DNA of 9,025 nucleotides from Candidatus Levyibacteriota bacterium (GCA_903872785.1 CAIQLZ010000072.1:1-9025); one strand, 5' to 3'; positions 1 to 7,455 are shown, counted from the first letter of the stretch. A program made the numbers and translations. The notes: a model not told the origin generated them from the letters alone.

Positions 1-544
1 ATTCAAATCCCTTAGCATTAAGCTTAATATTTTTTAAAGCTTTTCTTGGAAAAAGCTTATAACCTGTTTCCATATCCGTAATCCATTGTCCATAAAGTAA
101 ACTTGTTATTAAACTTAGAAATCTATTCCCTAAATAATGGAGAATAAAAGAACGTCTTCTTTCTTCTTTGTTTAAATGCGGCATTCTGTTTAATCTTGTT
201 CCGTAAACAACCTTTGCATTTTCTTTAACAACTTTTCCTGTTAATAATTTTATCTGCTCTGGATTATATTCTAAATCAGCATCCTGGATTATGATGTAAT
301 CTCCTGTTGCCTTTTTAATCCCTGTTCTGACAGCTGCTCCTTTTCCCTGATTCTTTCCATGATATATAATTTTAAAATCTTCTTTTATTTTTTTTAGTTC
401 ATTTACAGTACCGTCAGTTGAACCATCATCAACAATAATAATTTCTTTATCAAAATCAGGAATTATTGCCTTCGATACTCTACCTACAACTTTAATTATC
501 GTCTTTTTTTCATTAAAGACAGGAATAATAATTGATAATTTCAT
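1..544 (-). CDS. DPM1-like GT2 polyprenyl-phosphate sugar synthase, 3' end beyond the window
   Basis: I translated this from the minus strand; 181 residues are visible and the C-terminus lies outside the window. The fold is GT-A family 2: an IIIPVFNE start (residues 5-12), VDDGSTDGT (38-46), GKGAAVRTGI (67-76), the metal-binding QDADLEYNPEQ (87-97), YGTR (114-117) and TDMETGYKLFPR (156-167). These blocks are the hallmark of dolichol- or polyprenyl-phosphate mannosyl/glucosyl synthases, which transfer a sugar from a nucleotide donor to a lipid phosphate on the cytoplasmic face. The sugar cannot be read from the sequence. Many bacterial relatives carry C-terminal membrane helices or a GtrA domain; that part is not visible here. 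The ATG overlaps the stop of the upstream GT2 gene by 4 bases (ATGA), so translational coupling is likely. With two YfhO proteins nearby, it is a good candidate for the lipid-sugar donor enzyme of this locus. Confidence 0.9.
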   Translation of the reverse strand, partial: MKLSIIIPVFNEKKTIIKVVGRVSKAIIPDFDKEIIIVDDGSTDGTVNELKKIKEDFKIIYHGKNQGKGAAVRTGIKKATGDYIIIQDADLEYNPEQIKLLTGKVVKENAKVVYGTRLNRMPHLNKEERRRSFILHYLGNRFLSLITSLLYGQWITDMETGYKLFPRKALKNIKLNAKGFE

Positions 545-1452
545 CTTGAAGATTCTATTGTAACCTCGCTATCCTTCTTCACAAATAATTTTTGGTAATT
601 AAGACTTGATCCTATTATTTGTGGGAGCAAAATAAAAGCCCTGAAAAAACCTACGAAAAAGGCTAAATCAAATCTAAACAATGCCTTAGCAAAATGATAT
701 GGAAGAAAAATACAATGAATAAATTGTAGAGAATAATCTGTTGCATTTTCCCAAACAAAAATAAATTGGTTCCTATAAGCTATTGTTTTGACTTCATTCG
801 AAGAATATTTGCTTTTAATTGATCCTTTTTCATGCTCATGAATAACTATACTTTTTGGTTCAAACAAAATTTTGTAGCCCGATTTTAACGCCCGGTATGA
901 CAAATCTATATCTTCCCAATAAAAAGGGTTATAAAGCTCATTAAATCCTCCTAATTTTTCCCAAATGCTTTTTCTAAAAGCTCCGCTTCCGCCATTAACC
1001 CAAAAAGTATTGGTTTTATTTACTTCTCCGCGCGAATGAACGAAAAATCCTCTTTGCCATTTACCAAGACCCCTTCCCCTGAGAATAACTTTACCCGCCT
1101 CAATGCTTTTGTCCATACATCCGACTGCAAAAATTTTTTCTTCTTGAAAGTCTTTTAAAAGGGGATCTAAAAAATCTTTCTCAGGAACAACATCCGTATT
1201 TAAAAGAATGACAATTTCCCCCTTTGCTTGTTTAACCGCTTTATTAACAGTCGAAGAAAAACCTAAATTTTTTTCATTATTAATAATTTTTATTTTTGAT
1301 TTAAAATTATCCAAAATTTTTAATGATCCGTCTTCCGACGCATCATCAATGACAATTACCTCCGCCTCTTTTACAACACTTAATACTTTAGGCAGATTTT
1401 TTTCTAACAATTTTTCTCCGTTATAATTTGGAATTACAATACTTATACTCAT
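541..1452 (-). CDS. GT2 glycosyltransferase, WbbL/rhamnosyltransferase-like
   Basis: A 303-residue GT-A glycosyltransferase of family 2. Visible motifs are SIVIPNYNG (residues 4-12), VIDDASEDGS (34-43), NLGFSSTVNKA (62-72), the DXD-type NTDV (85-88), the acceptor-side VNGGSGAFRKS (152-162) and WEDIDLSYR (179-187), which supplies the usual catalytic acid. This order is typical of WbbL-type enzymes that add rhamnose or another deoxysugar to lipid-linked surface glycans in the cytoplasm; the real sugar is unknown. A hydrophobic, aromatic-rich stretch at about 238-282 may associate with the membrane. The ATG lies two bases after the YfhO-1 stop, and its own TGA overlaps the next gene's ATG, so it sits mid-operon. 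No Shine-Dalgarno-like sequence precedes the start, so initiation probably relies on coupling. Confidence 0.9.
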   Translation of the reverse strand: MSISIVIPNYNGEKLLEKNLPKVLSVVKEAEVIVIDDASEDGSLKILDNFKSKIKIINNEKNLGFSSTVNKAVKQAKGEIVILLNTDVVPEKDFLDPLLKDFQEEKIFAVGCMDKSIEAGKVILRGRGLGKWQRGFFVHSRGEVNKTNTFWVNGGSGAFRKSIWEKLGGFNELYNPFYWEDIDLSYRALKSGYKILFEPKSIVIHEHEKGSIKSKYSSNEVKTIAYRNQFIFVWENATDYSLQFIHCIFLPYHFAKALFRFDLAFFVGFFRAFILLPQIIGSSLNYQKLFVKKDSEVTIESSR

Positions 1453-1454
1453 AC

Positions 1455-3740
1455 TTAGAATATGGAATTACAGAATACTATATTATGTTGCCCCTTCGGA
1501 ACGACTATTCCCCTAAAATTAAAGTCAGTCAAGTATATTTTTGTTTCTTTACCGTCTATTTTAGCATGCCAAGTCGGATAATACGTATCGGTTAAGATAA
1601 GAAAGCCTTCCCCCTGATTTTCCGTACTTATTTCTATTTGATTTTCTTTGTAAGATATTATTTCTGCTTTTCCACCCGACCAATTAGTTTTAATCAGATT
1701 GCTGTCTTCTGAGTTAACTACAGCTCTATTTTTCAAAGGATAATTTAAATCAAAAAGCGCATTAATCGCCTCCTGCTCATTTTTCACAATGATTGTATTA
1801 CTAATAAAAAACGCACGGTCAAAAGTAGCATTATTTTTATAGACCCTGGTATTTCCTTCCTGAAAAACCTTCTCTAGATTTGTTGATACTAAATCCGTAA
1901 CGCTTAAAATATATTTTACTCCCAACAAATCTATTATTCTTCCGTCATAACTTTGCGGAGTAATTATCCGATTAAATCCGTATGGAGGCTGAATATTCCC
2001 ACTACCTCTTCCATAGGCAGCCACAAGTTCACCATAACTTTTCAAAAATAAAGGATCATACCCGTCCACACTTTGCAAGTGATAATAGGTAGAAAAGTTA
2101 GGGGGAAAAATTGTTGAGTCAGTAGTCATAATTCTAAAAATGCCTTTTTGTTTTTGTAAAAAATCTATTGTCGGAGTTTGGGGAAATAAATAATTTTTAT
2201 TTGTAAACGGGGTAAATTTCCAGCCAAATCTAAATAAATCAAAAATTAAAATTAATAAAAATACATACTGAAGAATTAATGACGTACGGAAATAAAGAAT
2301 TTTTCTGTTTGAAAAAAGTTTATAAATAAATATTAATCCCAAAACCAAAATAAATAATACTGTTGGAAAAGTAAGATTATGTTTTGCAACACCAAGATTT
2401 TCTGAAGATATCGCTTTTGAATATTTATTAAAAAATAAAACAAACCCCCAAACTAAAGAAAATAACAAAGCAAAAAATCCTAAAATATAAAATATTCCTT
2501 TTTTACTTTTAAAGAAATAGTTAATCCCCAACGCCGATAAAACAGCTAATGAAAAATCAGCTACAAACATTAATCTTGTCGGTTGCGATGTACTGATAAA
2601 AGGAATTTGCAGAACATAAGGAATTTTTGCAAATATTGTAGGGAGTGAAAAAATAAGGGAAAGAAAGAAAGCTGTTCCGAAAAACAGCGTTTTTTTGTCA
2701 TGACGGAAAAAAAGAGCAAAAGCTGCCATATTCAACGGTAAAATTCCCACATATCCGATAAATTCAGCATAATTCCAGATTCCCCAATAATTCAGAGTTG
2801 CCGGGTTGCCAAAGAAATCGGGAATTATAAATTGAACAAGATTTTGCCAGGGAATAAACCAACCGGGATTACGCCATGATTGATCAATGCTTCTTAATGA
2901 AAGATTTATAAACTGAAGAGTAGGTATCCACTGAACCGAAGAAAGTATTAAAAATAATGCATTAAGTAGTATATATAAAACCAAAATATTTATTCTCTTG
3001 CCGTATTGCCACCATCTGGCAGCAAAGTAAGCGAATGAAAATATCCAAAGATAGAAAAATGTCTGAAGATGACCTGCAATAAAAGCAAAAACCAGAGAAA
3101 ACACGTAAACAGCAATCCATGCAATAAGCTTCTTATTGCTGATACTGAATACTTGATTTTCAATGTTTGATATTATTTTATCTGTCGCAAGCAATATTAA
3201 GGGCAACCATAATGCCGTATGAAGAATATTTCCCCATTCCATCCAGGCAATGGAAAACCCACTGAAAGCAAACACTACTGAACCAAAAAGACTGGGCAAT
3301 TTATCAAGTTTTAAGTTCCTAAGATATAGATATAAAAATAAGCAAGACAATAATGGCTCCAAAAATATATAAATACTCCAGGAGGAGTAAAAAGGCAAAA
3401 TAAAAAATAACAAATTAAAAGGATAAAATACTCCTCCCTGAAAATTTGCCAACATCGGTGTACCGGAGAATGCATAAGGATTCCAAAGCGGAATTTCTAA
3501 ATTCTTTTCGTTTGAAATTACCAATTCCTTCCACGGATATTGCTGTCTAACCGGATCCGTTATTAAGAAATTCTTAAATGGAATGCCATTCGGATAATCC
3601 TTTGCATATAAATCCCTAAAGGGATGATAAAGTCCGATAATTGTATCCGAGGGAATCGGAAGCAATCCCTTAATTAATGACTGCCAAAAAAATACAAAAA
3701 CTAATAATAAGATAAATAAATACGGCAATATCTTTTTCAT
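1455..3740 (-). CDS. YfhO-family polytopic membrane protein, putative GT-C glycosyltransferase (YfhO-1)
   Basis: A 761-residue multi-spanning protein. An N-terminal signal-anchor helix (about 4-22) leads to a first extracytoplasmic loop with PSD (30-32) and DPVRQQYPW (62-70), then the family signature FSGTPMLANFQGGVFYP (91-107) and, after more helices, GHLQ (223-226). About a dozen hydrophobic segments are followed by a large extracytoplasmic domain with DGYD and LLGVKYILS blocks, and a final beta-rich module around LTDTYYPTWHAKIDGK (near 716-731). YfhO proteins of Firmicutes act as GT-C enzymes that move sugars from polyprenyl phosphate onto envelope polymers; the acceptor here is unknown. 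Oddly, the protein stops right after that module (…NSIF), without the last transmembrane helix that YfhO-2 has, so it would end outside the membrane. Its ATG overlaps the upstream GT4 stop by 4 bases. Confidence 0.85.
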   Translation of the reverse strand: MKKILPYLFILLLVFVFFWQSLIKGLLPIPSDTIIGLYHPFRDLYAKDYPNGIPFKNFLITDPVRQQYPWKELVISNEKNLEIPLWNPYAFSGTPMLANFQGGVFYPFNLLFFILPFYSSWSIYIFLEPLLSCLFLYLYLRNLKLDKLPSLFGSVVFAFSGFSIAWMEWGNILHTALWLPLILLATDKIISNIENQVFSISNKKLIAWIAVYVFSLVFAFIAGHLQTFFYLWIFSFAYFAARWWQYGKRINILVLYILLNALFLILSSVQWIPTLQFINLSLRSIDQSWRNPGWFIPWQNLVQFIIPDFFGNPATLNYWGIWNYAEFIGYVGILPLNMAAFALFFRHDKKTLFFGTAFFLSLIFSLPTIFAKIPYVLQIPFISTSQPTRLMFVADFSLAVLSALGINYFFKSKKGIFYILGFFALLFSLVWGFVLFFNKYSKAISSENLGVAKHNLTFPTVLFILVLGLIFIYKLFSNRKILYFRTSLILQYVFLLILIFDLFRFGWKFTPFTNKNYLFPQTPTIDFLQKQKGIFRIMTTDSTIFPPNFSTYYHLQSVDGYDPLFLKSYGELVAAYGRGSGNIQPPYGFNRIITPQSYDGRIIDLLGVKYILSVTDLVSTNLEKVFQEGNTRVYKNNATFDRAFFISNTIIVKNEQEAINALFDLNYPLKNRAVVNSEDSNLIKTNWSGGKAEIISYKENQIEISTENQGEGFLILTDTYYPTWHAKIDGKETKIYLTDFNFRGIVVPKGQHNIVFCNSIF

Positions 3741-4813
3741 TGATTAATAATTTTCTTTAATTCCTTGCAAAACCTATCTTGGCTAAATATATTTGCTCTA
3801 TTTATTGATTCTAAAGACATTTGTTTTAGTAAATTTTCGTTTTTAATCAATTTTCCAGTTTTTACTACAAAATCTTCCATGCTGTCACACAGGTATCCGC
3901 TCTTATTGTCTTCAATTATCTCTTTTTGCCCTCCCGCCTTAAATACCACAGGAACACAACCCGCTCCCATTGCCTCAACCGTTGAAATTCCAAAATGCTC
4001 TGCTTTTTCAGGATATTTTTCTAAATCTTCTCCGTATCCGGTTGCATGCCAATAAATCTTTGCTCTTGAATAATATCTCCAAAGCTCTTTGTTTGGAATA
4101 TTCTCTATCAACTCTATTTTGTATCCCTCAGATAATTCTTTAAGCTTACTTAATTTTTCCTTATCTTTATTCTTGACATTTACGATCAATTTAAATTCCC
4201 AATTTTTCAGTCCTGCATCTGCCATTTTCTTAAAAATATTGATCATAACATCCTGCTTTTTAAAATTAGATTCATTAAGATCCACATCAAATCTACCGAC
4301 ATGCAAAATAATATTTTCTTTTTTTATATTTTTTTCAACGTGTAAATCTACCGGGGGATACAAAATATCACTTTTTACATTTAATTTTTTGTCTATGAAT
4401 TTTTTTGTAAAATATGAATTGCAGAATATTTTTTTAATAAAAAATAGTTTAATTCTGGTTTTTACAGATTTGCCGTTAATCCATTCTATCGGAAATTGAA
4501 AGTGCACAAACAGATTCGTTCCTATAAATGGAATGCTGCCGTCGCTTAAATAAACTATTGCATCAAATTTTCTGGAATCAAGGAACCGGGACAGCCAAGA
4601 AACTTTTTCGCTAAATATATTTTTATAAAAGTTAACCGAAGAAAGATCTATTCCTAATTTTTTAAGCGCTACTTCCCTTATTTCAGCTTCTTTTTCTTTA
4701 TCCCAAAAAATAACCACCTCATTCTGGGAGACAAGACAAGCTGCAATTGACAACATATACTTTTCTCCTCCACTAAGGCTACCCAGATACGGATCAAAAA
4801 TACCAATCTTCAT
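3737..4813 (-). CDS. GT4 glycosyltransferase, ALG11-like architecture
   Basis: A 358-residue GT-B glycosyltransferase of family 4. The N-terminal Rossmann half has a glycine loop followed by GGEKY (15-19) and FVHFQFP (102-108), comparable to the GGGERVLW and VHYP motifs of ALG11-type mannosyltransferases. The C-terminal half has ILHVGRFD (169-176) and the EX7E nucleotide-sugar motif EHFGISTVE (272-280), followed by AMGAGCVPVVFKAGGQKEII. A long polar insert, HATGYGEDLEKYPEKA, precedes EX7E. It probably adds a hexose from an NDP-sugar to a lipid-linked glycan at the inner membrane face; mannose is only a guess from the ALG11 resemblance. It is the first gene of the left-hand cluster and overlaps YfhO-1 by ATGA. 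A promoter with an extended -10 ends six bases before the ATG, and no ribosome-binding site is present, which suggests a leaderless message. Confidence 0.88.
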   Translation of the reverse strand: MKIGIFDPYLGSLSGGEKYMLSIAACLVSQNEVVIFWDKEKEAEIREVALKKLGIDLSSVNFYKNIFSEKVSWLSRFLDSRKFDAIVYLSDGSIPFIGTNLFVHFQFPIEWINGKSVKTRIKLFFIKKIFCNSYFTKKFIDKKLNVKSDILYPPVDLHVEKNIKKENIILHVGRFDVDLNESNFKKQDVMINIFKKMADAGLKNWEFKLIVNVKNKDKEKLSKLKELSEGYKIELIENIPNKELWRYYSRAKIYWHATGYGEDLEKYPEKAEHFGISTVEAMGAGCVPVVFKAGGQKEIIEDNKSGYLCDSMEDFVVKTGKLIKNENLLKQMSLESINRANIFSQDRFCKELKKIINQ

Positions 4814-4847
4814 AAATTGATTCTATCAACTTTTAACCCCCTTGCAA
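4814..4847 (-). promoter_or_regulatory. Predicted leaderless promoter of the GT4-YfhO-1-GT2-DPM1-like cluster
   Basis: On the minus strand, a -35-like TTGCAA (4842-4847, four of six to consensus) is followed after 16 bases by TAGAAT (4820-4825, five of six), preceded directly by TGA as an extended -10 (TGN). Six bases separate the -10 from the ATG at 4813, so the expected transcription start is the A of the start codon. No Shine-Dalgarno sequence exists in the gap. The -35 hexamer is self-complementary and is shared with the divergent plus-strand promoter. Confidence 0.6.
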
Positions 4848-4877
4848 AGCTTAAAAAACTATGCTATTCTAAAAAAT
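4842..4877 (+). promoter_or_regulatory. Predicted leaderless promoter of the DUF5652-like gene
   Basis: TTGCAA (4842-4847) is followed after 17 bases by TATTCT (4865-4870, four of six to TATAAT), with TGC just upstream forming an extended -10. Seven bases (AAAAAAT) lead to the ATG at 4878, so transcription should begin on or next to the start codon. There is no ribosome-binding site. This supports the ATG over an in-frame TTG at 4842, which would lie inside the -35 element. Confidence 0.55.
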
Positions 4878-5117
4878 ATGAGCTCATCAGTAATTCCTTC
4901 TATACCGGTAATCTTGCAACTTATTCTTCTTGTCTGGTCAATTGCCTGGAAAGGAATAGCTTTATGGTATGGTGCAAAAAATACTCAGAGAAATTGGTTT
5001 ATCGTAATTCTTGTTATAAATAGCCTTGGAATTCTGGAAATCATTTATCTGTTCCGTTTTGCAAAAAATAGATTAACCCTAGGTGATTTGAAATTCTGGA
5101 AATCAAAGGCAAAATAA
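4878..5117 (+). CDS. DUF5652-like small two-helix membrane protein
   Basis: The chosen ATG gives 79 residues. An in-frame TTG at 4842 would add 12 residues, but it overlaps the predicted -35 hexamer and that extension has no membrane-protein character. Two hydrophobic helices are clear: about residues 9-31, containing LVWSIAWKGIALW, and about 38-60, containing NWFIVILVINSLGILEIIYLF. A basic tail rich in lysine follows. The WKGIALW, short polar loop, NW(F)…N(S/T)LGILEIIYLF pattern matches what I recall of DUF5652, a short family common in CPR genomes with no known function. It is the only plus-strand gene here and separates the two glycan clusters. It is divergent from the GT4 gene, and its TAA lies one base from the TAA of YfhO-2 on the opposite strand, leaving no room for a terminator. 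Confidence 0.78.
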   Translation: MSSSVIPSIPVILQLILLVWSIAWKGIALWYGAKNTQRNWFIVILVINSLGILEIIYLFRFAKNRLTLGDLKFWKSKAK

Positions 5118-5118
5118 A

Positions 5119-7455
5119 TTAATTCTTTTTTCTCCGTAAGATCAATCCAAATCCGAAAATCCCCAAGACTCCAACGATTCCCACGCATATACCCAATCTA
5201 AAACTCAATGGATTATAAATAAGTTCAACATTATGAGTTCCCTGCGGAACTCTAATTGCTCTAAAAATATAATCTGCTTTATAAATTGAAGTTATCTTTC
5301 CGTCAACCCTTGCCTGCCAACCGGGATAATAAGCATCCGTTAAAATTAATAATCCCTCACGATTTACCTGAACCTTAATTTTAATATCATTTGGCGTATA
5401 CTTTTCTATCTTACTCTCACCCAATATTCCTTTAACGCTATTAAAATCTGGAATTCTATCTAAAACCACTTGATTCCTTAGATTAAAACTGCTACCAAAA
5501 ATTGTGTTTATGACATCCTGAGGATTTGTAATAGATTTATAGTCGCTTACCAAAAATGAATGAGGAAAAGATTTAAGGTTTTCATAAATCTCATATTTTT
5601 GATCTTTATAAATTAATCTAAATTGATTCTCAGGATATGTCCAGAAAGGGAAAGCCCAAACTTCATGATTATCCGACAGTTTATGAACAAGATATTTTAT
5701 GTTTAATAAATTTATTGCCTGAGGAATATATAAGCCATTTTTAGAAAAAATAACTACCGATCTAGCAGCCTCTTTGACTTTTCCATCGTCTAAAGATGCT
5801 ATAAATTCTCCGTAATCTTTTATATACAGCGCATCGTAACCCTCAATCGAAGGTAAATTGTAATAATTTGATACTTCAGCGCCAAAATTTCCAAAAACCC
5901 TATCTGGCCCGGAAATTTTGGAAAATTCATCCGTAACGGGCACATTCTGAAATGCAAGACTCTTTGGATCATATGGCAACCATTTATTGACAAAACGCAA
6001 TAAATCAAAAGCCGTAAGAAAAAGAATAACAAAATACACTGTAATAATGGTTTTTCTCTTCTGTCTTAAAACAAATCCAATAAAAATAATAAAAATTAAT
6101 GAAAGGAAAAATAAACTTGGCAAAATCAAATTCTGCCTGGCAATTATAATTTTATCCAAAGGCATCAAAACCTTTAACAAAACTACCATCCATAATGCTA
6201 AAAATAAACAACCAAATAATATTAAATTAAAAAATATTTTTTTAAATTTTTTATTTTTAAAATCTTCAGTAAAACAATCTAATCCATAAGCCGAGAGAAC
6301 CGAAAAAGAAAAAATATAAATCACAATAATTCTACTCATTGCGCTGGTTGACAATACGGGTATTTTAAATAAAACAAGCATTGAAGACAATGGAGTATTT
6401 AACGCTAACAAAAGAGCTAATATTCCAACAATGAAGAAAAAAATTGAACGGGAGTTTTTTTTACTCCAAATGGCATAAACAGCAAAGATAAGCGGAGTCA
6501 GACCAATGTAGCCATTCCATTCCGCATAGTGTCCAAACCAATCATTTCTGGTTACAGGATTACCAAAAAAATCAGGAGACAGAAGAGTCGGAAGATAACC
6601 TAGCGGAATAACTTCCCCTTTTTGGAAAAGAGTGCTTCTGAATGACTGTAAATAGAACTCAATTGACGGAAGAAGCTGCGGCAAAGATAACAATAAACCA
6701 AAGAAAACATAGAGCATTACATGCAAGGTATTATGCCTACTCTTGGTAGAAATAAATTTATAAACAATATAAATTAAAAGCGAAATTAAAAAATATAAGC
6801 TTATTTGGAAATGTCCGCTAAAAAAGGATAAGGGAATGCTTGCTGACAGTAAAAACAAAAATCTGATTTTTGCCCTTTGATAATATTTTTCTACAGCATA
6901 GAAAGCTAAAGGCAAAAATAAGAATGCATAGCCTAAAGTTACATAACCCATCCAGGTTGTAATAAATCCGCAGAACATAAAGGAAATCGCTGACATAATT
7001 CCTCCTGACTTACTTAAATTTATACTTCTTATATACAAGTACATAAAAAGACCGGCTAATAAAGGCTGCAGAAGAACTGCAAATCTCCAAGCATCAATAA
7101 ACGGAAGAATAATAAACAGGAAATTGACCGGAGAGAATACAGCAGACTGATAATTTGCCAGAAGCGGAGTTCCGGAAAAACTATACGGATTCCATAACGG
7201 TACCTGACCGGTCTTCCAAATCTCAATAGCCAAGTGCCTCCAGGGGTAGATTTGATCAATCACATCAGGCATTGCTTCGTTTTTAACCGGTCCCACATAT
7301 TCTTTATAGGAATTCCACGGAGAAAAAAATGTTGCCTGATAAGTTGATGAAAAAGGAACTTTATTGTTGATAAAATACGGACCGATAAATATAAGCCAGA
7401 CAAAAATTATTAATAAAATGGGCCAAAATTTTGAATAAAAGCTCTTAAAATTCAT
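5119..7455 (-). CDS. YfhO-family polytopic membrane protein, putative GT-C glycosyltransferase (YfhO-2)
   Basis: A 778-residue paralogue of YfhO-1. I chose the ATG at 7455 because MNFKSFYSKFWPILLIIFVW gives a normal signal anchor; an upstream ATG at 7521 would add 22 basic residues inside the upstream GT2 coding region. The first extracytoplasmic loop has DVIDQIYPW (64-72), then LWNPYSFSGTPLLANYQSAVF, multiple helices, a GHFQ motif and an LLSPDFFGNP loop. A large external domain follows, with EGYDALYIKDYGEF and a final LTDAYYPGWQARVDGK module. A last transmembrane helix and an RRKKN cytoplasmic tail close the protein, so its topology is complete, unlike YfhO-1. Where YfhO-1 has PSD in loop 1, this copy reads FSS. 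YfhO proteins transfer polyprenyl-phosphate-linked sugars outside the membrane; donor and acceptor are unknown here. Its start overlaps the upstream GT2 gene by 11 bases. Confidence 0.83.
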   Translation of the reverse strand: MNFKSFYSKFWPILLIIFVWLIFIGPYFINNKVPFSSTYQATFFSPWNSYKEYVGPVKNEAMPDVIDQIYPWRHLAIEIWKTGQVPLWNPYSFSGTPLLANYQSAVFSPVNFLFIILPFIDAWRFAVLLQPLLAGLFMYLYIRSINLSKSGGIMSAISFMFCGFITTWMGYVTLGYAFLFLPLAFYAVEKYYQRAKIRFLFLLSASIPLSFFSGHFQISLYFLISLLIYIVYKFISTKSRHNTLHVMLYVFFGLLLSLPQLLPSIEFYLQSFRSTLFQKGEVIPLGYLPTLLSPDFFGNPVTRNDWFGHYAEWNGYIGLTPLIFAVYAIWSKKNSRSIFFFIVGILALLLALNTPLSSMLVLFKIPVLSTSAMSRIIVIYIFSFSVLSAYGLDCFTEDFKNKKFKKIFFNLILFGCLFLALWMVVLLKVLMPLDKIIIARQNLILPSLFFLSLIFIIFIGFVLRQKRKTIITVYFVILFLTAFDLLRFVNKWLPYDPKSLAFQNVPVTDEFSKISGPDRVFGNFGAEVSNYYNLPSIEGYDALYIKDYGEFIASLDDGKVKEAARSVVIFSKNGLYIPQAINLLNIKYLVHKLSDNHEVWAFPFWTYPENQFRLIYKDQKYEIYENLKSFPHSFLVSDYKSITNPQDVINTIFGSSFNLRNQVVLDRIPDFNSVKGILGESKIEKYTPNDIKIKVQVNREGLLILTDAYYPGWQARVDGKITSIYKADYIFRAIRVPQGTHNVELIYNPLSFRLGICVGIVGVLGIFGFGLILRRKKN

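Noticed and set aside
541..3740. Recoded UGA (genetic code 25) as in some CPR lineages
   Set aside because: The TGA stops at 541-543 and 3737-3739 each end a full-length GT and overlap the next gene's ATG in another frame, so TGA acts as a stop.
3765..4499. Two plus-strand open frames (3765-4055 and 4089-4499)
   Set aside because: Both lie antisense inside the GT4 gene, whose EX7E and GRFD motifs prove the minus-strand frame; their products are low-complexity serine/phenylalanine/leucine mixtures.
4842..4877. In-frame TTG start for the DUF5652-like protein
   Set aside because: It sits in the predicted -35 hexamer, adds 12 residues without family character, and ATG 4878 is better placed relative to the -10 box.
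4817..5023. 68-codon plus-strand frame overlapping the DUF5652-like gene
   Set aside because: It is in a different frame from the family-matching protein and shows no membrane helices or conserved pattern.
5080..5135. Possible terminator between the convergent genes
   Set aside because: There is a T run at about 5124-5130 on the plus strand, but only a weak five-base stem (GATTT/AAATC) and no GC-rich hairpin before it.
5987..6289. 100-codon plus-strand open frame
   Set aside because: It is antisense to a transmembrane part of YfhO-2; its lysine/isoleucine-rich product is the expected complement of AT-rich membrane-protein coding DNA.
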